From a virus, in IMG/VR virus record IMGVR_UViG_3300025949_000037, positions 1-47,391 of that record: a stretch of DNA of 47,391 bases; one strand, written 5' to 3'. A model generated the notes under the pieces. That model was not told where the DNA came from. It worked only from the letters and a program-made list of their open reading frames with translations, and searched no databases. The position numbers and the translations under genes are program-made. Shown in pieces: positions 13,487-20,475 of this stretch (its first letter is position 1; each line of letters opens with the position of its first letter).

Positions 13487-13884
13487 GCCGAGCCAACGAT
13501 ATAGAAACAGAAGTCTTGCGTCGACTTCGCTTTGCGACCGAACGCTTAGAGCGCGATAAGACGTTGCTTAAGATTGCGTTAGATAATGAACGGCAACGCG
13601 CCGACACGAATGCATGGGCCCTTCGAGGTGTGTTGTTGCATACGCCATGCGTGCATCTCACCATTAGTGGTATGGAGCTGTTGCAGGCAAAGGACGTAAA
13701 GGACCTGCATTTTTCGTATGCCAATAGCGTGGCTGAGCTGGTGTTAGAAAAAATCGGCGACAAGTACACGGCGCATGAGGAGTTGGCCCGTGCGCTGCGC
13801 CACATACAATACCTCGAAGGTCATGCAGCCTCGCGCGGTGTGCAGTTTGAGGCATTCAAGTACAAGGTGCGTGATGACCGATAA
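13483..13884 (+). CDS. Coiled-coil hypothetical protein (133 aa)
   Basis: The start ATG 13483 overlaps the previous stop. Residues 1-45 (IETEVLRRLRFATERLERDK...) form a strongly charged heptad-like helix. The middle has a short hydrophobic region (CVHLTISGMELL) and the C-terminus is another helix. It probably oligomerises. There is no enzymatic motif or recognised family. Confidence 0.55.
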   Translation: MSRANDIETEVLRRLRFATERLERDKTLLKIALDNERQRADTNAWALRGVLLHTPCVHLTISGMELLQAKDVKDLHFSYANSVAELVLEKIGDKYTAHEELARALRHIQYLEGHAASRGVQFEAFKYKVRDDR

Positions 13885-13926
13885 GTCGGATGTGTTAGAT
13901 ACGCAGCGCGGTTAGCCAAAGCAAGG

Positions 13927-14220
13927 ATGGGTAGTGGAATGGAAGAAATAAAAGATCCCCCGTTTGACGGCAGCGCTCCGTGTCCGATGTGCTCGATTGA
14001 AATTCGAGACCTACACGCAGTCGCACACAATTACGTTAGCCGAATGCGCGGCCGTTCTATGACTTCAGACACAACACTCGAGGATTTAGAACGTGCGGTG
14101 CAAGCTACGCAGAAATGGGCTGATGCGCATTTTGCCAACAGCATGCATGCGTTTGGGCACGTGCTGTCACCGCTCCCCGCCCTGCCCGATTCAAACGGGT
14201 TAGTTAAGAAGGGTATCTGA
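13927..14220 (+). CDS. Small CxxC hypothetical protein (about 97 aa)
   Basis: The product begins MGSGMEEIKDPPFDGSAPCP with a C-x2-C (CPMC) near residue 19 and histidines at about 30 and 34 that could complete a metal site, followed by helices. ATG 13927 or ATG 13939 is possible. The upstream AAGGATG fits neither spacing perfectly. It ends exactly at the base before the next ATG. Confidence 0.5.
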   Translation: MGSGMEEIKDPPFDGSAPCPMCSIEIRDLHAVAHNYVSRMRGRSMTSDTTLEDLERAVQATQKWADAHFANSMHAFGHVLSPLPALPDSNGLVKKGI

Positions 14221-14409
14221 ATGAAAGTTTACAAAGAAGTGTGGAAGGATGGCAAGCTCGTCGTGGACGAGTCCGAGACCGCGCAAGCGGCGCCCGTCGT
14301 GCGCCCGGTCGTGCTCGACAAACTGCTGCTTATGAATGGCATTGATCCCAAATCCACCCTGCGTCCCAAGCTGTTTAATCGCAAGGACGCGAAATGCACG
14401 GACTTGTGA
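14221..14409 (+). CDS. Hypothetical protein (62 aa)
   Basis: It directly abuts the previous stop and follows AAGAAGGG. It encodes MKVYKEVWKDGKLVVDESET and a Pro/Val linker, ending in a basic helix (RPKLFNRKDAKCTDL). No domain recognised. Its placement, stop to start with no gap on both sides, indicates coupled translation in this block. Confidence 0.5.
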   Translation: MKVYKEVWKDGKLVVDESETAQAAPVVRPVVLDKLLLMNGIDPKSTLRPKLFNRKDAKCTDL

Positions 14410-14628
14410 ATGAGTATTGTTTACCACACGGTTGTTCACTGCGACCAGTGCCAACGCGAGATGCACGAGCAGTATATTGAAGTGGTGTTGCAGTACCACC
14501 CCGATTACGAGGTGCCGCGCTTTAGGGCGCTCGAGGAATTGCCTCCGAACCGACATTTCTGTAGCACGACGTGCTTACAAAGGTATTACGACCAATGGAA
14601 CCCGTCACCTTCCCCGAAGTCAACATAA
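14410..14628 (+). CDS. Small zinc-finger-like protein (72 aa)
   Basis: The pattern HCDQCQREMHEQY near the N-terminus and HFCSTTCLQRYYDQW near residue 50 gives a C-x2-C ... C-x3-C zinc-binding module, like a MYM/TRASH-type finger in which the second pair is followed by an aromatic helix. It overlaps the next gene by 34 bases. Role unknown. Confidence 0.55.
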   Translation: MSIVYHTVVHCDQCQREMHEQYIEVVLQYHPDYEVPRFRALEELPPNRHFCSTTCLQRYYDQWNPSPSPKST

Positions 14629-14882
14629 CGATTGCGAAGGACCAGCCGCAGTATCGCCCGCTGCCCTCCCACGTCGACAGCGGGACGCCTGAGAAGATTA
14701 TTACCTTCTGTTGGCGGTTGAACTGGAAGGAGCGGTTGCAGTTGCTCGTGTTAGGTCGCATATGGCAGCAAGTGCTGTCCTTTGGGCACCCGCTGCAACC
14801 GCAGTTGTTGCACACGCGAAAGCCGGTGTTGCTCGACGATGCGCGTGACCCGCAAGAGTGGGCTAAGGCGGAGGATCAGTGA
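14595..14882 (+). CDS. Conserved phage protein, VTFPEVN...CW-L-ERL family (95 aa)
   Basis: MEPVTFPEVNITIAKDQPQY, then ITFCWRLNWKERLQLLVLG and SFGHPLQPQLL, match a widely distributed uncharacterised phage/prophage family with F-P-E-x-N, K-D-Q-P-x-Y-x-P-L-P, C-W-x-L-x-x-x-E-R-L and LQPQ blocks. ATG 14595 is the natural family start, and the eight upstream codons were dropped. It often sits beside small structural or packaging genes. No function is known to me. Confidence 0.65.
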   Translation: MEPVTFPEVNITIAKDQPQYRPLPSHVDSGTPEKIITFCWRLNWKERLQLLVLGRIWQQVLSFGHPLQPQLLHTRKPVLLDDARDPQEWAKAEDQ

Positions 14883-14910
14883 GATACCAACTCGTTCTGG
14901 AGCTGGGTGC

Positions 14911-15135
14911 GTGAAAACCTGTACCTGCTTTGAGCACAAGCGCATGCCCCACCCGGTTGAAAACGTGTGCATGCTGTGCAAGCTGCCCATTACCTACAAA
15001 GGCCACTCTGCAGTGCTGCGTTCGCAGGAGGACTGTTGCGATTACGTGCGTGCGATGATTTACGTGCTGCCTGCAGTTATACGGCGTATGTTGAAACCAA
15101 CGTGGCAGCATTTGTATGCGACAGCACCTCAGTAA
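14911..15135 (+). CDS. Small Cys-rich protein (74 aa)
   Basis: The start GTG 14911 follows GGAGCTGG. The translation MKTCTCFEHKRMPHPVENVC and MLCKLP gives C-x-C plus C-x2-C pairs with histidines, a probable zinc ribbon, followed by a basic helical tail (YVLPAVIRRMLKPTW). The in-frame region upstream overlaps the preceding gene and lacks a start signal. Function unknown. Confidence 0.5.
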   Translation: MKTCTCFEHKRMPHPVENVCMLCKLPITYKGHSAVLRSQEDCCDYVRAMIYVLPAVIRRMLKPTWQHLYATAPQ

Positions 15136-15137
15136 TT

Positions 15138-15413
15138 GTGACAAAGCGCATCGCACTACAGATACTGTTGCCGCTCACGCACGAGGAACGGCAACGAGAC
15201 TGGACGGACTTAAGTCCGTTGGGGAGGGAGATTGTCCTACACGCCCGCAAGTCTGAACGCGAAAGTGCGGCCAATTTACCGATGGGACTGGCAGTACAAC
15301 GTGTGGTGCTTAAGGAACTCCCTAAGTTTCTTCGATTACCAAAAACCCAGCGTGTGGCTTTACAGGAACCCCTGGCCGCCCCCGTTCCTACACCCCGCGT
15401 AAAGTTGATATGA
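15138..15413 (+). CDS. Hypothetical helical basic protein (91 aa)
   Basis: From GTG 15138, two bases after the previous stop, it encodes MTKRIALQILLPLTHEERQR and a body of charged helices ending in a Pro-rich tail. I see no ribosome-binding site better than CAGTAA, so the start is uncertain. Linked to the next gene by ATGA. No family recognised. Confidence 0.45.
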   Translation: MTKRIALQILLPLTHEERQRDWTDLSPLGREIVLHARKSERESAANLPMGLAVQRVVLKELPKFLRLPKTQRVALQEPLAAPVPTPRVKLI

Positions 15414-15709
15414 ACCCGCGCGTACCTCTGTTACCTAAACCGCGTTACACTTGGAATGCGAAGTTGGGTGTTTGGTGGTTGCGCTACATATCTTCAAAGG
15501 AGTATTACGGCAGTGACTTACGCGCGATGACATACGCGTGGTACGAATTGCCTCCCATTGTTTGTTTTCCGTATCCACTGCGCTGTTACAGCTACGTGTA
15601 CGAGTACACACCCAGTCTGCGCCGGTATAGGACGACCGATGGCCCGCAAACGAACGCACAAGCGCACACAGCGACGTACGAAGCGCAGTCCCAGTGCCAA
15701 GCCCACTAA
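15410..15709 (+). CDS. Aromatic-rich hypothetical protein (99 aa)
   Basis: The first 65 residues (PRYTWNAKLGVWWLRYISSK... WYELPPIVCFPYP) are very rich in Tyr and Trp, a composition I recall from small phage proteins with a W-x-x-x-x-G-x-W-W motif. The last 30 residues overlap the next gene by 71 bases in another frame and are low-complexity, so the C-terminal extension may have arisen by loss of an earlier stop. Confidence 0.45.
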   Translation: MNPRVPLLPKPRYTWNAKLGVWWLRYISSKEYYGSDLRAMTYAWYELPPIVCFPYPLRCYSYVYEYTPSLRRYRTTDGPQTNAQAHTATYEAQSQCQAH

Positions 15710-15968
15710 AGGCAAACGTCCCATTACGCCCGCTGTGCGAGCGCGGCGCACGAAAGCGAACTGTTATTGCTCGGGGTGGTTTTGGAACATCAATGGTGGC
15801 CCACATCGGCGCGGCAGCATGGCGAGCGAAAGCTACTACCTCGCGACGGGCATCGTGGGGTGTTGGTTTGGTCATAAACCCGATTACATAGTGGAAATGG
15901 AGGCTGCTGCCGCAGCCGATGCAAAGGAGAGTAATGATGACGCTGACAACGGATCCTGCCCATTCTGA
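15639..15968 (+). CDS. Basic hypothetical protein with CYCSGWFW...HRRGS motif (109 aa)
   Basis: ATG 15639 opens a strongly basic stretch (MARKRTHKRTQRRTKR...), followed by NCYCSGWFWNINGGPHRRGS, which resembles phage proteins carrying C-x-G-(Y/W)...P-H-R-x-G-S, and then an acidic Ala-rich tail. The Arg/Lys-rich N-terminus suggests nucleic acid binding. It overlaps both neighbours in other frames. The reading through the first 70 bases is the less certain part. Confidence 0.5.
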   Translation: MARKRTHKRTQRRTKRSPSAKPTKGKRPITPAVRARRTKANCYCSGWFWNINGGPHRRGSMASESYYLATGIVGCWFGHKPDYIVEMEAAAAADAKESNDDADNGSCPF

Positions 15969-16497
15969 TTTACACCGCCACCACGATACCGAACCGACCG
16001 ACCAAGCGAAGGCGTACCTCGTGTTAGATGATAAAGAGTTGGCTAAGGGCTACATCCGCCCCTACAACGAGGAGTACGTGCACCTTGAGTGCGGCAAGTC
16101 AACACGCATGGATGGGGTAATTGCGCAAACGTATGCTACCGACCCGTGGTTCTACGGCGGCGCCTACTGCTACCACTGTCGTATGCATCGCCCGCATGCG
16201 GAGTTTGTGTGGAAGGGTTTCTACACGACGAACAGGACGACCGTGTCACTGGATCCTGATAAGTGGGAAACGGAGACGAGCGCCGGTGTGATGGCTGCGA
16301 TCACACAGCGTGCATTGGCGCGAGAGAAAGCGGGTAAGCCACCCATAACAACGGCACCTTCGAAGTATTGGAAAGCAGTCGAGCCGCCCCCGAAGCCCGC
16401 GCCTATATTCCCAACGAGTGTCGTGCTTATCAACAATCGCGCGATCTTTCGGTATCCCGACGGCACTGAAAAAGCGATTGACGCGCCGAGTGTGTAA
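15934..16497 (+). CDS. Conserved phage hypothetical with Cys-rich centre (187 aa)
   Basis: The start ATG 15934 follows AAGGAGAG (15923-15930); ATG 15937 is equally possible. The centre reads HLECGKSTRMDGVIAQTYAT then DPWFYGGAYCYHCRMHRPHAEF, a block I associate with a family of phage proteins (C-G-x-x-T-x-M ... A-x-T-Y-A-x-D-P-x-F-Y-G ... Y/F-C-x-x-C-R-x-H-x-P-x-x-E-F) with a clear zinc site. The C-terminal third is Pro-rich and then forms a short beta hairpin. Function unknown. Confidence 0.65.
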   Translation: MMTLTTDPAHSDLHRHHDTEPTDQAKAYLVLDDKELAKGYIRPYNEEYVHLECGKSTRMDGVIAQTYATDPWFYGGAYCYHCRMHRPHAEFVWKGFYTTNRTTVSLDPDKWETETSAGVMAAITQRALAREKAGKPPITTAPSKYWKAVEPPPKPAPIFPTSVVLINNRAIFRYPDGTEKAIDAPSV

Positions 16498-16498
16498 A

Positions 16499-16690
16499 AT
16501 GCCATTTGAAACGCAGTTTCAACTCTATGCAGGCGCCAGCATGATCTACGGCGCCTGTATGCTGCTGTTGGGATTTTTCTTTTGGATTATTGCCAAAACA
16601 CGTCTGCAAAGTCGGCTCAGCCTCATTACACTTGTGACGGGCATCGTGTGCCTAGCAGTCGGGTTCTATAACTTTTCACCCGGAAACTAA
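16499..16690 (+). CDS. Small two-helix membrane protein (63 aa)
   Basis: ATG 16499 overlaps the previous TAA. The product has helices at about residues 12-34 ([20 protein letters not shown]) and 44-58 ([16 protein letters not shown]) with a short basic loop between (KTRLQSRLS), so both ends probably face the periplasm. It could be holin-like, but the position in an accessory block gives no support. Function unknown. Confidence 0.5.
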   Translation: MPFETQFQLYAGASMIYGACMLLLGFFFWIIAKTRLQSRLSLITLVTGIVCLAVGFYNFSPGN

Positions 16691-16694
16691 CGAC

Positions 16695-17357
16695 GTGGAC
16701 GAGGAACTACCCTACTTCTATGCGCTTCTTGGTGTAGCACGCGATGCGACAGCGGAACAGATTAAGAAAGCGTGGCGTATCAAAGCGCGCCAGTACCACC
16801 CCGATTACAACAAAGAGCCCTATGCGGAAGCGCATTTCAAACAAGTCCAGGAAGCGTATGCCGTGCTTTCCGATGTCGCGCAGCGAGCGGAGTACGATGC
16901 GCGCGGACCGCAGTTTAACCGTGAGGATCGAGAAATCCTTAGCAATGCGGAGGGGCTGCTCACTGAGAACGTCCTCGCATGGGCGAGTGACCCGAAAAAC
17001 GATCACAACACCGCCGACCTCCTCGCCCACCTCGAGAGTTTGTTCTACACACTTGAAACAAACGCGACGGCGGCTGTATTTGAAGGTGAGAAGGTTGCGG
17101 CGCGCCTTGCCCGTCAGATTAACAAACTGAAGTACAAAGGCAAGCGCGACTTCCTTACGATCGCGCTACAGTCGCGGCGCGAGGCGGTGTTGGGACAGAA
17201 AAGCAACCACGAGAAATTGTTGAAGATTGTTGAAGTGTCACGGGCGATATTGAAGGACTATGACTTTGAGTGCATGCGCTCGCTGCCGTACGGCTCAATA
17301 GGGCGCGTTTCGTCGACACAGGGTTATCCGCACGTATTCACTATTCCAGGGACCTAA
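16695..17357 (+). CDS. J-domain (DnaJ-like) co-chaperone
   Basis: Residues 5-68 form a complete J domain: [20 protein letters not shown], the catalytic HPD at 35-37 (YHPDYN), then [22 protein letters not shown] domains stimulate Hsp70 (DnaK) ATP hydrolysis. The remaining 150 residues are a unique helical C-terminus without the Gly/Phe or zinc-finger regions of DnaJ, so this is a class III J protein with its own targeting part. GTG 16695 has no good ribosome-binding site. It may recruit host DnaK to capsid or tail assembly or to another phage task. Confidence 0.85.
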   Translation: MDEELPYFYALLGVARDATAEQIKKAWRIKARQYHPDYNKEPYAEAHFKQVQEAYAVLSDVAQRAEYDARGPQFNREDREILSNAEGLLTENVLAWASDPKNDHNTADLLAHLESLFYTLETNATAAVFEGEKVAARLARQINKLKYKGKRDFLTIALQSRREAVLGQKSNHEKLLKIVEVSRAILKDYDFECMRSLPYGSIGRVSSTQGYPHVFTIPGT

Positions 17358-17364
17358 CACAAAC

Positions 17365-18861
17365 ATGACAACCGCCGGCGAAGTTGGAATGGTGGGGCAT
17401 CCACCCGTGGTTACCATCGGAGTGGCGCAGTTGAATCCCGAACGCAAGAAGTACAAGGACATGTGGGAGAAGCCCGAGTACCGCGCCTTTGCGCCCGGCG
17501 AGCACCTCATCCCGAAGTTCATGCAAGTGGTCAAGCCTACAGAGCGTGCGACCATAATTGACTTTGGCGCCGGCACCGGGCGCGGCGCGTGGATGCTCGC
17601 GGCGATGGGTTATAAGGTGCAGATGCTCGACTTCGCACCAAACTGCCTCGACCAACAAGTGCTCGAAGCGATGCAGACGCAGATAACACCGGAGGACGGC
17701 GTAAAGGTCCTTAACTTTGCGGTCGCAGACTTAAGCCAGCCCATCCCCTACAAAGCCAAGTACGGCTACTGCACCGATGTAATGGAGCACATACCTACCG
17801 ATCAAGTTGACACCGTGCTCAACCACATCCTCATGTCCGCGCAGCACGTGTTTTTCCAGATCTCCACCGTCGACGACTCGTGCGGGGAGATGATTGGAGA
17901 AACATTGCACATGACCGTGCAGCCGCCCGACTGGTGGGCCAAAAAGCTGTCGCAGTTTGGTGTCGTGACACACTACACGGAAACGCAGTTTGATAATAAC
18001 CGCAATCCCGTTAGCTGCATTTTCTACGTATCCGCCTGGCAGGATGCGAAACGGTTTGTGGAAACGGGCGAGTTGAATGTCACAGAAGCCACCTGCCTTG
18101 CCAACATGCGTGCGAACGTGCAGCGCGGCTACCGCGAGGCGCGGCCCTTCCAACAGAATGATTGCGAAGTTATCCTGCTAGCCGGCGGCCCGTCGTTGAA
18201 TGACTATGTGGATGAGATAAAGGCATTGCGCGCCTCCGGCGCTAAGCTCGTAACCGTGAATAATACCTACAGGTGGGCATTGGAACACGATTTGTTACCG
18301 TCCGCACAGGTAATGGTTGATGCGCGCGAGCACAACAAGCGCTTTGTGCTGCCGGTGATCAACCACTGTTGGTATCTTATGTCCTCCCAGGTACACCCGA
18401 ATGTCCTCGAAGCCCTCCCCTTTGATCAGGTTATCCTCTGGCATACGGGCATGGAGTCCTCCATCCCCCTCCTTAACGCGCGCAACGAGCCTTACTACGT
18501 CGTTCCGACTGGAAGCACGGTTGTCCTGCGTGCATTCTCACTCCTACTTATGCTCGGCTATCACAAATTCCACGTATTTGGGTTCGATAGCTGCCTTCGT
18601 GAGATGGAAGATCGCCACGCATTTACACACCACGCCTACGAGCAGAAAGAAAACGACGGTCAGCACGTAACTCCTGTAACATGCGGGGCCAAGGTGTTTT
18701 ACTGCCATCCATGGATGGTCAGTCAGGCGCAGGAGTTCCAGGACCTCATGCGTGTGATTGGTGAGCATATCGACATGGACGTACGCGGCGACGGGTTGAT
18801 CGCAGAGATTATCAATACGGCCGCCGCGCTCGCGACGGCCTCGGAGTTTCAGTTAGATTAA
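17365..18861 (+). CDS. Methyltransferase fused to DUF115/MAF-like domain
   Basis: Residues 60-225 are a class I SAM-dependent methyltransferase: motif I IIDFGAGTGRG (64-74), an acidic residue after the second strand (MLDFAP), NFAVADL near 120 and DVMEHIP (138-144). Residues 265-490 match the DUF115/MptE-like fold: GGPSLN (274-279), VTVNNTYRW (297-305) and MVDAREH (317-323), a family that includes flagellin glycosylation factor Maf and 6-hydroxymethylpterin diphosphokinase. In Maf-type proteins this fold binds a nucleotide sugar or diphosphate substrate. A two-step modifying enzyme for a sugar or small molecule, possibly decorating DNA or virion proteins, is my inference. Confidence 0.75.
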   Translation: MTTAGEVGMVGHPPVVTIGVAQLNPERKKYKDMWEKPEYRAFAPGEHLIPKFMQVVKPTERATIIDFGAGTGRGAWMLAAMGYKVQMLDFAPNCLDQQVLEAMQTQITPEDGVKVLNFAVADLSQPIPYKAKYGYCTDVMEHIPTDQVDTVLNHILMSAQHVFFQISTVDDSCGEMIGETLHMTVQPPDWWAKKLSQFGVVTHYTETQFDNNRNPVSCIFYVSAWQDAKRFVETGELNVTEATCLANMRANVQRGYREARPFQQNDCEVILLAGGPSLNDYVDEIKALRASGAKLVTVNNTYRWALEHDLLPSAQVMVDAREHNKRFVLPVINHCWYLMSSQVHPNVLEALPFDQVILWHTGMESSIPLLNARNEPYYVVPTGSTVVLRAFSLLLMLGYHKFHVFGFDSCLREMEDRHAFTHHAYEQKENDGQHVTPVTCGAKVFYCHPWMVSQAQEFQDLMRVIGEHIDMDVRGDGLIAEIINTAAALATASEFQLD

Positions 18862-18879
18862 CACAGGGATGTTAGGGCA

Positions 18880-19086
18880 ATGACGATCACAGTTGGACCG
18901 CTCAGCACGCAGTTGTGGCAAGGACTCGCGGCCGATACGAAGCCAGTCCACAACACGCAACCTAATCCCCCGAAGATAAACGACGTGTTCTTCGAAACGG
19001 ACACGGGCAAATGGTATTTATTTGACGGCGATAAATGGACGGCCACGGCGAACGGAGCCGGTACCACTGTGCCTCCGATGGCATAA
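18880..19086 (+). CDS. Small virion-type protein with FETDTGKWYLFDGDKW motif (68 aa)
   Basis: The sequence DVFFETDTGKWYLFDGDKWT is a short beta hairpin motif seen repeatedly in phage structural and fibre proteins (G-D-x-F-x-E-T-D-T-G...Y-x-x-D-G-x-x-W). It marks the beginning of a block of surface-type genes that runs to 23.6 kb. The ATG at 18880 follows GGGATGTTAGGGCA. It is likely a minor decoration or fibre component. Confidence 0.6.
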   Translation: MTITVGPLSTQLWQGLAADTKPVHNTQPNPPKINDVFFETDTGKWYLFDGDKWTATANGAGTTVPPMA

Positions 19087-19126
19087 TACATTTCTTTCAT
19101 CCTAACCCAAGGAAGGGGTTTGACAC

Positions 19127-19591
19127 ATGGCTGCTGGTACATGGAAGGCTTTTAACAAAGCCAAGCGCTTTATGGGCAACGGCACGATTACCCTCGGTGC
19201 CGGCGTCTACAAAATGTCATTGCACCGTGCGAGCGCGTCTGCCGTGTTTGCAGGCCTCGCGATCTCCACCTTTGCGTCCGCAGTAGGTGAGATTTCCGCG
19301 CGGGGCGGCTACGCGGTAGGAGGGCGCAACCTTGTACCTGCGACCGCGCAGTGGACAGTGGGTGCATCCGCGAAGCAGATGAAGTTCACCTACTCCACTG
19401 TGGGCCTTGTGTTCACGGCGAGCGGTAGCGCGCTGAACAACATCAAGTACGCGTGCATTCGCAATTCCACCGGCGCGGGCGCGGGTAAGGTGGTGTGCTT
19501 TTGCACGCTGTCGACAGCCGCGTTCACGATCTCCAGCCCCAACACGTTGACGATTGCTCCGGCCACGGCCGGCATCTTCACGATGGCCTAA
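19127..19591 (+). CDS. Virion-associated hypothetical protein (154 aa)
   Basis: The Ala/Thr/Gly-rich beta composition without charged catalytic residues (GAGVYKMSLHRASASAVFAG, then repeated short strands) is that of a decoration or head-fibre protein. The ribosome-binding site is strong (AAGGAAGGGG, about 19109-19118), which fits high expression. ATG 19127 is the only good start. It is followed by a perfect 10-bp stem-loop. No family named. Confidence 0.6.
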   Translation: MAAGTWKAFNKAKRFMGNGTITLGAGVYKMSLHRASASAVFAGLAISTFASAVGEISARGGYAVGGRNLVPATAQWTVGASAKQMKFTYSTVGLVFTASGSALNNIKYACIRNSTGAGAGKVVCFCTLSTAAFTISSPNTLTIAPATAGIFTMA

Positions 19592-19599
19592 GTAGGCGG

Positions 19600-19640
19600 C
19601 GCACGCCTCTTAAGTCTGTGGGTTAGGTAGGAGGCGTGCG
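19600..19640 (+). terminator. Stem-loop after structural gene, possible terminator or processing site
   Basis: CGCACGCCTC (19600-19609) pairs perfectly with GAGGCGTGCG (19631-19640) around a 21-base loop. No T-run follows, so it is not a standard intrinsic terminator. It may stabilise the 3' end of the upstream message or lower downstream transcription. It lies in the gap between two structural genes. Confidence 0.4.
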
Positions 19641-19685
19641 TAGTGATGCGCTATGCACGTTCGCCTACTATTGGAGTTAGTCGTG

Positions 19686-20468
19686 ATGGGCTGGAATATT
19701 GCCTACAACCTGCCGCCGGTCGTTGCGCAGCCCGCGTTAGTACAGCAGGTAGATAACCGGTGGCCGGGGCAAAATACCGCCTCGCCGCCGGATAACTCGC
19801 AGAGTTTGACCCGCACAATCTCATTGCCGGGTAACATCACGGTCGGCAATTCTCTTGTTATCCTTGTCTGCCATTTCAATGCCGCAACGAATCCCGGCGG
19901 CACGGTGTCCTTCACCGATAACCTCGGCAACACGTTCCCCTCAGCCACGGGCCGCATAGACGATCTCGATGCCTCCGCCAACATGTCAGTGTACGCCTTT
20001 TTTATGCCGCGCATTACAGTGGGAGGGGCGCAAACGATTACGGCAACTTTTCCGTATCTCGAGTGGCAAAGTTTATTGATTATGGAGTGGTCGGGGCTGG
20101 CGAATCAAGCGCCGCTTGATTGGAACGGGAGCGTGCAGACAGCAACGACTACGGCAAATGATTTCCTTACCACAGGCAATATTGCGGGCGGCTCGAATGC
20201 AGGCATTTTAATCGGACATTGCCTCAACGGCACAGATCAAAACACAGCGAACGGCGGCGGTGTGGGTTCGCCGAACTGCGGCACAGGATTTACAGCGGTC
20301 AACAGCGGCACTACGAATTGGAGCGGTATCGAGAATTCGTTTGTTGGTCCCGCGTGTCAGCCCGAATACCTGTACAGCAGTAATTTGGGTACGCGAGCGA
20401 TGACCTACACCTCCAAAAAGGCCGCCGAGAGCTATGTCTCGATCGGTATGGCGCTGAAGGGGGCGTAA
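19686..20468 (+). CDS. Surface/fibre-type beta-sandwich protein (260 aa)
   Basis: ATG 19686 follows TTGGAGTTAGTCGTG (ribosome-binding GGAGTT). The body reads as a jelly-roll beta sandwich (ITVGNSLVILVCHFNAATNP, VSFTDNLGNTFPSATGRIDD, TITATFPYLEWQSLLIMEWS). It resembles the N-terminal 215 residues of the next gene, including a matched GTGFTA near the C-terminal part, so the pair are probably paralogues. A carbohydrate-binding virion surface role is inferred. Confidence 0.6.
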   Translation: MGWNIAYNLPPVVAQPALVQQVDNRWPGQNTASPPDNSQSLTRTISLPGNITVGNSLVILVCHFNAATNPGGTVSFTDNLGNTFPSATGRIDDLDASANMSVYAFFMPRITVGGAQTITATFPYLEWQSLLIMEWSGLANQAPLDWNGSVQTATTTANDFLTTGNIAGGSNAGILIGHCLNGTDQNTANGGGVGSPNCGTGFTAVNSGTTNWSGIENSFVGPACQPEYLYSSNLGTRAMTYTSKKAAESYVSIGMALKGA

Positions 20469-20475
20469 AAGACGT

